This document shows, one piece after another, positions 1 to 3,724 of a DNA stretch of 7,723 nt (position 1 is its first letter; each line of letters starts with the position of its first letter). The notes below the pieces were generated by a model. It worked only from the letters and a program-made list of their open reading frames with translations, was not told the DNA's origin and made no database searches. The position numbers were made by a program, and so were the translations under genes. Source of the DNA: Deltaproteobacteria bacterium (GTDB lineage Bacteria; Desulfobacterota; UBA8473); NCBI GenBank assembly GCA_030621455.1, contig JAUXHQ010000076.1:1-7723 (forward strand), given 5' to 3'.

Positions 1-86
1 ACCCCAAAAACATTATCTTGAAATCTATATAAGGTTGGTGAACAGCATTGTTGCGTTTGGAAAAGACAACGACTGAACCAGACAAA
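1..86. other. Intergenic left edge, nothing recognisable
   Basis: The bases after the ybaB stop codon contain no recognisable gene, RNA or terminator hairpin. In many bacteria recR follows ybaB directly, but neither an RBS-preceded start nor a RecR-like N-terminus is readable here. A few codons stay open in two minus-strand frames, without homology I can recognise. recR, if present, would have to start beyond the window edge. Confidence 0.5.
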
Positions 87-404
87 TTACATGAGCCCGG
101 GAATCTTTACCCCACCGGTGATCTTGCTCATCTCCTGCGCCATCATTTCCTGGGACCTTTTTATCCCTTCATTTACTGCAGCCACGGTAAGGTCCTCAAG
201 CATTTCAATGTCATTAGGGTCCACGACCTCAGGATCGATCTTTATGGAAACCAATTCCTGTCTTCCATTAACCACCGCTGTAATCATCCCTCCACCGGCA
301 GAAGCCTCTACGGTTTTATGGGCCAGTTCTTCCTGGATCTTTCCGATCCTTTCCTGCATCACCTTAGCCTGCTTCATGATATTTCCCAAGCCGCCTTTTG
401 ACAT
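87..404 (-). CDS. ybaB: YbaB/EbfC family nucleoid-associated protein
   Basis: This encodes 105 residues, the usual length for the YbaB/EbfC family of small dimeric DNA-binding proteins that coat the nucleoid and sit next to dnaX and recR. Visible family features are the N-terminal MSKGGLGNIMKQAKVMQERI segment (a Gly/Lys/Gln/Met-rich start to the first helix), the central Gly-rich GGGMITAVVNG strand region (about residues 37-47), the IKIDPEVVDPND stretch, the LEDLTVAAVNEG helix (about 69-80), and a Met/Gly-rich end (GGVKIPGLM). The ATG at 404 has a strong GGGAGG ribosome site (416-411) six bases upstream. The gene starts 22 bases after the dnaX stop, so the two are almost certainly co-transcribed and possibly translationally linked. 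Family membership is clear. The exact cellular role (chromosome organisation, or help in recombination repair with RecR) is inferred from the family. Confidence 0.96.
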   Translation of the reverse strand: MSKGGLGNIMKQAKVMQERIGKIQEELAHKTVEASAGGGMITAVVNGRQELVSIKIDPEVVDPNDIEMLEDLTVAAVNEGIKRSQEMMAQEMSKITGGVKIPGLM

Positions 405-426
405 GCATTACCTCCCTATCCTAATT

Positions 427-2127
427 TTATACATGTTCTGTCCTTATCTCTGTAATGTTGCCTCCAAAGATACTGATGGCATCCTGTATTACCGAATTGT
501 TCAATGCTTCATGCCTCAGTTTTCTTATCCTGTCGTACCCGTTACTCTCCTTATCTTCAATTGGGGCTGAATCTGAGTTAGAAACCATGGGCGACACGCA
601 CACCGCCACGTCCCTCTGAAGAAAGTCCCTGCAGAGTTCCGTAAGATCCTTTCTGTTCTGTTTCTCATTTACGCTATCCAAGAATACCGAAGATTCCTGA
701 AACCCAATTTCGACCTTCTTATCGTCCAGGTGCAACAAATGGCCAAGCTCAAGCATAGACGCCAGAAGCGGTTTCTTCTTCTTGATGTAACCGATCAGAT
801 TCAGCCATGTCCCTTTCGTATCCAACTCCTTGATGTCGGGTCCGCCATCCACATATTCGTTATTATAACTAACCGTTATCTCCTCATCTTCAGTGCTCCT
901 TGCTCTGCTTGTATGTAAACTAAAAGACTGGGATCTTTCGAGGGGCATAATGTCCGCAGGGGCACCGTTATCCTGGGAATCTCTCAGTCTTGCTTCCAGG
1001 GCACTAATCTTAGCCAGGATATCATCAACAGAGCGCAACGGTCTTGTATGAGCCATTCTCACAAGTGTCATCTCCATCATTAATTTAGGATTTGTTGACT
1101 TTGTGATTTCCTCTTCACTGGTAGCGAGTATCCTAAATAATCGTTCCATCTCATCAACACCTGTCGAAACCCCCTGCCCTATTAGTTCCTCAATATCGGC
1201 CTCTGGAAGGTCTATCAACTTAGAAGGACATTCAGCGACCTTGGCCACAATCAGGTTTCTGAAATGTTCCAGAAGGTCTTTATAAAACTCCTTGATATCG
1301 TACCCGTAATTATAAATATCCTCTATAATATCGAGACATCTCTGTGGGTTTCTTTCTATTACAGAAAGAGAGGTCTTATAGAATAGATTACGGTCTATGA
1401 TCCCCAAGATCTCCATCATTTCATCATCGCTGATAGAGTTCCCGGCAAATGAGATAGCTTGATCGAGGATACTTTGAGCGTCCCTCATGCTACCCTCGGC
1501 CTTCCTGGCAATCAGACCCAGGCTTTCATCGCTGATCTGTATATTTTCCTCTGATACAACGCGCTTGAGTTGAGCAAGAATATCTCGCACAGGGATTCTT
1601 TTAAAATCGTACCTTTGGCATCTAGACAGGATCGTTGAGGGAATCTTATGGGGCTCTGTGGTGGCAAAGATAAATACGACGTGTTTAGGGGGTTCTTCCA
1701 GTGTTTTCAACAATGCATTGAATGCACTGTTGGATAGCATATGGACTTCGTCGATTATGAATACCTTGTACCGACCTTTCGAAGGGAGATATCCGACATT
1801 CTCCCTGAGTTGTCTTACATCATCGACACCGGTATTCGATGCACCATCAATCTCCAGAACGTCCAGAGACACTCCCGCCGAGATATCTCCACACGCCCGA
1901 CAATGATTACACGGTCTGGCGGTCGGCCCGTCATGGCAATTTAAGGCTTTTGACAGAATTCGGGCCACCGAGGTCTTACCAACACCCCGTGTGCCTGTGA
2001 ACAGAAAGGCATGAGCTACTCTGTCACTGATGATTGCATTTTGAAGGGTCTTCGTTACATGTCTTTGACCGATAACTTCTTCAAATATCTGAGGACGCCA
2101 TTTACGCGCAAGCACCAAATAGGACAT
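427..2127 (-). CDS. dnaX: DNA polymerase III subunit gamma/tau (clamp loader ATPase)
   Basis: DnaX is the motor subunit of the clamp loader that opens the beta sliding clamp and places it on primed DNA at the fork. The 566-residue protein shows the whole AAA+ core: start MSYLVLARKWRPQ, Walker A GTRGVGKT (45-52), four zinc-ligand cysteines (C64, C73, C76, C79), Walker B with DEVH (126-129), sensor 1 ATTEPHK (155-161), the SRC arginine-finger motif (168-170) and sensor 2 EGSMRDA (211-217). The helical oligomerisation domain covers about 231-362, a polar low-complexity linker about 363-436, and a C-terminal domain 437-566 ends in the typical IQDAISIFGGNITEIR tail. I chose the ATG at 2127 because family homology begins there and AAGGGTGG lies eight bases upstream. 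The frame stays open to an ATG at 2214, but that extension has no DnaX character. The reading frame is intact. It is followed by ybaB after 22 bases and preceded by the SRP RNA. Confidence 0.98.
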   Translation of the reverse strand: MSYLVLARKWRPQIFEEVIGQRHVTKTLQNAIISDRVAHAFLFTGTRGVGKTSVARILSKALNCHDGPTARPCNHCRACGDISAGVSLDVLEIDGASNTGVDDVRQLRENVGYLPSKGRYKVFIIDEVHMLSNSAFNALLKTLEEPPKHVVFIFATTEPHKIPSTILSRCQRYDFKRIPVRDILAQLKRVVSEENIQISDESLGLIARKAEGSMRDAQSILDQAISFAGNSISDDEMMEILGIIDRNLFYKTSLSVIERNPQRCLDIIEDIYNYGYDIKEFYKDLLEHFRNLIVAKVAECPSKLIDLPEADIEELIGQGVSTGVDEMERLFRILATSEEEITKSTNPKLMMEMTLVRMAHTRPLRSVDDILAKISALEARLRDSQDNGAPADIMPLERSQSFSLHTSRARSTEDEEITVSYNNEYVDGGPDIKELDTKGTWLNLIGYIKKKKPLLASMLELGHLLHLDDKKVEIGFQESSVFLDSVNEKQNRKDLTELCRDFLQRDVAVCVSPMVSNSDSAPIEDKESNGYDRIRKLRHEALNNSVIQDAISIFGGNITEIRTEHV

Positions 2128-2143
2128 AAAAAAATCCACCCTT
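2128..2143 (-). promoter_or_regulatory. dnaX ribosome binding site that fixes the start
   Basis: On the minus strand AAGGGTGG (2143-2136) lies eight bases, mostly T, before the ATG at 2127. It supports this start over the upstream in-frame ATG pair at 2214-2209. A near copy of the same motif occurs at 2208-2194. Confidence 0.7.
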
Positions 2144-2158
2144 ACAGCAATTCTGCGT

Positions 2159-2187
2159 ACAATATTTCCTTTAATAAGATAAGTAAA
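2159..2187 (-). promoter_or_regulatory. Candidate sigma-70 type promoter for dnaX
   Basis: On the minus strand a TTTACT box (2187-2182) and a TATTGT box (2164-2159) are separated by exactly 17 bases. Each matches the -35 and -10 consensus at four of six positions. Initiation would fall around 2152, about 25 bases before the dnaX start codon and just ahead of its ribosome site. The spacing is ideal but the boxes are mediocre, so dnaX could instead, or also, be read from upstream of the SRP RNA. Confidence 0.4.
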
Positions 2188-2242
2188 CGTAAGTAAAAAC
2201 CCACCCTTCATCATGTACCATGGGGTTTCAGATGGGCGTTAA

Positions 2243-2269
2243 GGGGCGCGAGCCAAACGGGCGCGCCCC
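2243..2269 (-). terminator. GC-rich hairpin after the SRP RNA, possible terminator
   Basis: The minus strand carries GGGGCGCG (2269-2262) and its exact complement CGCGCCCC (2250-2243) around an 11-base loop, beginning eight bases past the 3' end of the SRP RNA. The stem is very stable. The following bases are TTAACG rather than a run of T, so it is not a textbook intrinsic terminator. It may cause partial termination between the SRP RNA and dnaX, or act as a 3' processing or stability signal. Confidence 0.5.
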
Positions 2270-2276
2270 AAATAAC

Positions 2277-2378
2277 GATAGCTGGACTACCCTACGGCAC
2301 ACGGATAAAGTTACTGCCGCTGCTTCCTCCCGGACCTGACGGGGTTCATAACCCTCCGTTGCGTAGGATCCAGCTATC
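2277..2378 (-). ncRNA. ffs: Bacterial small signal recognition particle RNA (4.5S RNA)
   Basis: The RNA scaffold of the signal recognition particle binds Ffh and takes ribosomes making membrane proteins to FtsY at the inner membrane. The diagnostic helix 8 core is present on the minus strand as GTCAGGTCCGGGAGG followed by AAGCAGC. This differs from the E. coli core only by a GGGA in place of GGAA tetraloop (2331-2328). The ends pair perfectly over ten bases (GATAGCTGGA with TCCAGCTATC), and a second helix segment CCTACG/CGTAGG lies inside, giving the usual single long hairpin of about 102 nt without an Alu domain. I set the ends by this terminal stem, so the true mature ends may differ by a few bases. 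It lies between tRNA-Ser(GGA) and dnaX, the same setting as the B. subtilis scRNA gene, which sits between tadA and dnaX. Confidence 0.96.
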
Positions 2379-2393
2379 TATTCCTGACAGTCA

Positions 2394-2420
2394 AAGATAA
2401 GATCAATGTGAGCTTATCTT
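2394..2420. repeat. Inverted repeat between tRNA-Ser(GGA) and SRP RNA
   Basis: AAGATAAG (2394-2401) is repeated as its exact complement CTTATCTT (2413-2420) around an 11-base spacer. The repeat lies in the 79-base gap upstream of the SRP RNA. It could be a hairpin in a tRNA-SRP precursor transcript, a weak terminator after the tRNA genes, or a binding site for a dimeric protein. No convincing promoter for the SRP RNA was found around it. Confidence 0.4.
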
Positions 2421-2457
2421 GTCGCTTACTTATAGGTTGCCATCGGTTAATCCCTTA

Positions 2458-2551
2458 TGGCGGAGAGAGAGGGATTCGAACCCTCGGTACACCTTTTGAG
2501 CGTACACACGATTTCCAGTCGTGCTCCTTCAGCCAACTCGGACATCTCTCC
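2458..2551 (-). tRNA. tRNA-Ser, anticodon GGA
   Basis: This is a full cloverleaf of 94 bases including an encoded CCA (2460-2458). The acceptor stem is GGAGAGA (2551-2545) with TCTCTCC (2468-2462), and the discriminator base is G, as usual for serine tRNAs. The anticodon stem CACGA/TCGTG holds loop CTGGAAA, giving anticodon GGA at 2516-2514, which reads UCC and UCU. The long class II variable arm (about GTAC ... GTAC) and the T arm GAGGGTTCGAATCCCTC are clear. It lies 51 bases after tRNA-Ser(CGA) and 79 bases before the SRP RNA, in the same direction. Confidence 0.97.
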
Positions 2552-2602
2552 ACATAAATCGTCTATTGTTTTCTGCTCCAACAATCCGTGGGCGGATTTC
2601 AA

Positions 2603-2696
2603 TGGCGGAGAGGGAGGGATTCGAACCCCCGGTCCCGATTTCTCGGGACAATTGATTTCGAATCAACCGCCTTCGACCAAGCTCGGCCACCTCTCC
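2603..2696 (-). tRNA. tRNA-Ser, anticodon CGA
   Basis: This is a 94-base class II tRNA with encoded CCA (2605-2603). The acceptor stem pairs GGAGAGG (2696-2690) with CCTCTCC (2613-2607), and the discriminator is G. The anticodon stem GTTGA/TCAAT (with a terminal G-U pair) holds loop TTCGAAA, giving anticodon CGA at 2660-2658, which reads UCG. The long variable arm GTCCCG-AGAAAT-CGGGAC is a perfect hairpin and is diagnostic of serine. It resembles the neighbouring tRNA-Ser(GGA) in the acceptor and T arms but differs in the anticodon and variable arms, so it is an old paralogue rather than a fresh duplication. Confidence 0.97.
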
Positions 2697-2699
2697 CCT

Positions 2700-2737
2700 A
2701 TGTCCTTCTCTCCAATAAGGGTAAGTCAGAAGGACAT
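2700..2737. repeat. Ten-base inverted repeat between tadA and tRNA-Ser(CGA)
   Basis: ATGTCCTTCT (2700-2709) and AGAAGGACAT (2728-2737) are exact reverse complements around an 18-base spacer. They sit in the 72-base gap between the tadA stop and the tRNA-Ser(CGA) 5' end, starting four bases from that end. The hairpin could end the tadA message or take part in tRNA 5' processing. There is no T run after it on the minus strand. A binding site for a dimeric regulator is also possible. Confidence 0.45.
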
Positions 2738-2768
2738 TAAAATAATCTCTCTTTGGAGATATGCCGCC

Positions 2769-3233
2769 TTATCGTCGATTGTCCCGTCGCTTCTTGAAAA
2801 ACAACCGGATAATGTGTTGACACTCTTTTGCCAATATACCGGAAGATATCTCTATCCTGTGGTTAAGTCTAGGATCTTTGGGGATATTATACAATGACTC
2901 TACAGCCCCCCCTTTTGGGTCACCGGCACCGTAGACCAAATGTCGGACCCTGGCCTGTATGAGAGCCCCTATGCACATGATACAGGGTTCTATGGTTACG
3001 TAAAAAGTCGTATCTGGCAGTCGATAGTTCTGCAGCCTTTTTCCTGCCCCTCTCAATGCCAGAATCTCAGCATGGGCAGTAGGATCATTTTCGGAAATAG
3101 ACCTATTATGAGCGCTGGCCAACAGCTCTCCATCACAGGAGACGATCACGGCCCCAACCGGAACCTCACCGGCTCTTTCCGCTTCTCTCGCCTCTGCCAG
3201 CGCTTTTCGCATAAACTCAGTGTGTCTGTTCAT
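2769..3233 (-). CDS. tadA: tRNA adenosine(34) deaminase TadA
   Basis: TadA deaminates adenosine 34 to inosine in the anticodon wobble position of tRNA-Arg(ACG), an essential zinc-dependent reaction in the cytoplasm. The 154-residue product has the full cytidine/deoxycytidylate deaminase signature: EVPVGAVIV (23-31), the HAE triad (H54, E56) and PCIMC (C84, C87) with the preceding catalytic-loop glutamate E82. The TadA-typical N-terminus with an early MRKALAEAREAE helix and the Arg/Lys-rich C-terminal helix (LFFKKRRDNRR) are present. Length is within the family range of about 150-170. The start at 3233 matches family N-termini. The only Shine-Dalgarno-like bases (AAGGGGG, 3240-3234) abut the ATG with no spacer, so initiation may be weak or use the Met at residue 8. 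It heads the tadA - tRNA-Ser - SRP RNA - dnaX block and is separated from the helicase upstream by about 490 bases of repeats. Confidence 0.97.
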   Translation of the reverse strand: MNRHTEFMRKALAEAREAERAGEVPVGAVIVSCDGELLASAHNRSISENDPTAHAEILALRGAGKRLQNYRLPDTTFYVTIEPCIMCIGALIQARVRHLVYGAGDPKGGAVESLYNIPKDPRLNHRIEISSGILAKECQHIIRLFFKKRRDNRR

Positions 3234-3295
3234 CCCCCTTGCTGATTTTCATATGATGTACAATCACTCTTATGTAACCCAAACGACCGACATAC

Positions 3296-3483
3296 ATAAG
3301 GGACGGGGACGAAATAACTTCCCCATTTGTGCATCTCATCTTCAGGCCATCTTTGCCCGATCTTCAAACACAAAATCCTCGAAATAGTTCGACTATTCCT
3401 GCGGTTTTGCGTTTTCAGATCGAACAAATCTAACCTAAATCTGAGCGCCAACTTGAGAAAGTTATTTCGTCCCCGTTCCTAAT
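3296..3483. mobile_element. Palindromic miniature element, MITE/RAYT-associated type
   Basis: A 188-bp unit is bounded by inverted repeats of 25 bp (3296-3320 and 3459-3483) that match at 23 of 25 positions. The shared 18-base core is ACGGGGACGAAATAACTT on the left and its complement on the right. Inside lies a second, imperfect palindrome of 23-base arms (3366-3388 and 3392-3414) around a TCG centre, whose inner part AATAGT/ACTATT is perfect. There are also shorter hairpins TCAGAT/ATCTGA (3415-3420, 3439-3444) and AACTT-gaga-AAGTT (3450-3463). No transposase is encoded. From memory, ends with a GGGACGGGGACG theme occur next to IS200-like Y1 (RAYT) transposase genes in environmental proteobacteria, so I infer a non-autonomous relative mobilised in trans. 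No clear target-site duplication was recognised. It sits in the tadA upstream region. Confidence 0.75.
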
Positions 3484-3520
3484 CATTTTCTATACCATAA
3501 ATACCATGCCCTAGCAACCT

Positions 3521-3540
3521 AAAAGTTGCTGTTTCAGCAA
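3521..3540 (-). terminator. Possible terminator for the helicase transcript
   Basis: On the minus strand TTGCTG-AAA-CAGCAA (3540-3526) is followed by CTTTT (3525-3521), a short but complete hairpin plus T-run pattern about 185 bases past the helicase stop. A further AGCAAC copy at 3513-3518 could pair with GTTGCT (3525-3530), giving an alternative hairpin. Stem length (6 bp) and T tract are both marginal. Confidence 0.35.
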
Positions 3541-3563
3541 TTCCAATTTAACTTTGATCTCCT

Positions 3564-3583
3564 TCCCACGCAGGAGCGTGGGA
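3564..3583. repeat. REP-like GC-rich hairpin (TCCCACGC/GCGTGGGA)
   Basis: A perfect eight-base stem, TCCCACGC (3564-3571) with GCGTGGGA (3576-3583), closes a four-base AGGA loop. Hairpins with this CCCACGC...GCGTGGG theme are, from memory, dispersed in many copies between genes of diverse proteobacteria. Its position in an AT-richer non-coding stretch and its sharp GC contrast fit such a dispersed repeat. It could also affect the 3' end of the helicase mRNA. Confidence 0.55.
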
Positions 3584-3724
3584 CGATGGAACAACTGAAA
3601 TTCAAAAACTCAAGGAATTACATTCCCACAAACAATTCGCATATCACAGCGCAAGGAATCATCTCCAAAAATACCATTATTATCAAAGGGTTAACCATAA
3701 TTAGAATTGCTTTTAACCGTTCCA
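3584..3724. other. Non-coding AT-rich spacer after the helicase gene
   Basis: With the stretch 3234-3724 this forms a gene-free gap of about 490 bases. In this part I see no credible coding region. There are only weak signals: GATGGAAC (3585-3592) with its complement GTTCCATC (3719-3726), the palindrome GGTTAACC (3689-3696) and a distant TTAACC (3713-3718). These could be the degenerate remains of another repeat or chance. Confidence 0.5.

Noticed and set aside
1..86. Start of recR after ybaB
   Set aside because: Expected by synteny, but no start with a ribosome site or recognisable RecR N-terminus is readable before the window ends.
48..570. Plus-strand open frames opposite ybaB and the dnaX end
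   Set aside because: They are shadows of confidently assigned minus-strand genes, without independent domain or start signals.
427..1100. Programmed frameshift in dnaX giving a separate gamma form
   Set aside because: The lysine run at residues 449-452 is coded mostly by AAG, with no A AAA AAG slippery site or long A run. No stop-prone alternative frame with a following stem was evident.
2128..2214. 29-residue N-terminal extension of DnaX
   Set aside because: It contains the candidate promoter and the ribosome site, has no DnaX homology, and family proteins start at the MSYLVLARKWRP region.
2458..2696. Direct repeats resembling a short CRISPR array
   Set aside because: The similarity comes from two serine tRNA genes with complete cloverleaves, not from repeat-spacer units.
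2457..2897. Plus-strand open frame of 146 codons starting MAEREGFEPSV
   Set aside because: It runs antisense through both tRNA-Ser genes and into tadA. The MAERxGFEPSV start is the well-known false protein produced by translating the complement of serine tRNA 3' ends.
3230..3451. Minus-strand open frame of 73 codons upstream of tadA
   Set aside because: It is made almost wholly of the palindromic element, has no ribosome site and no recognisable domain. It ends at the tadA start by chance.
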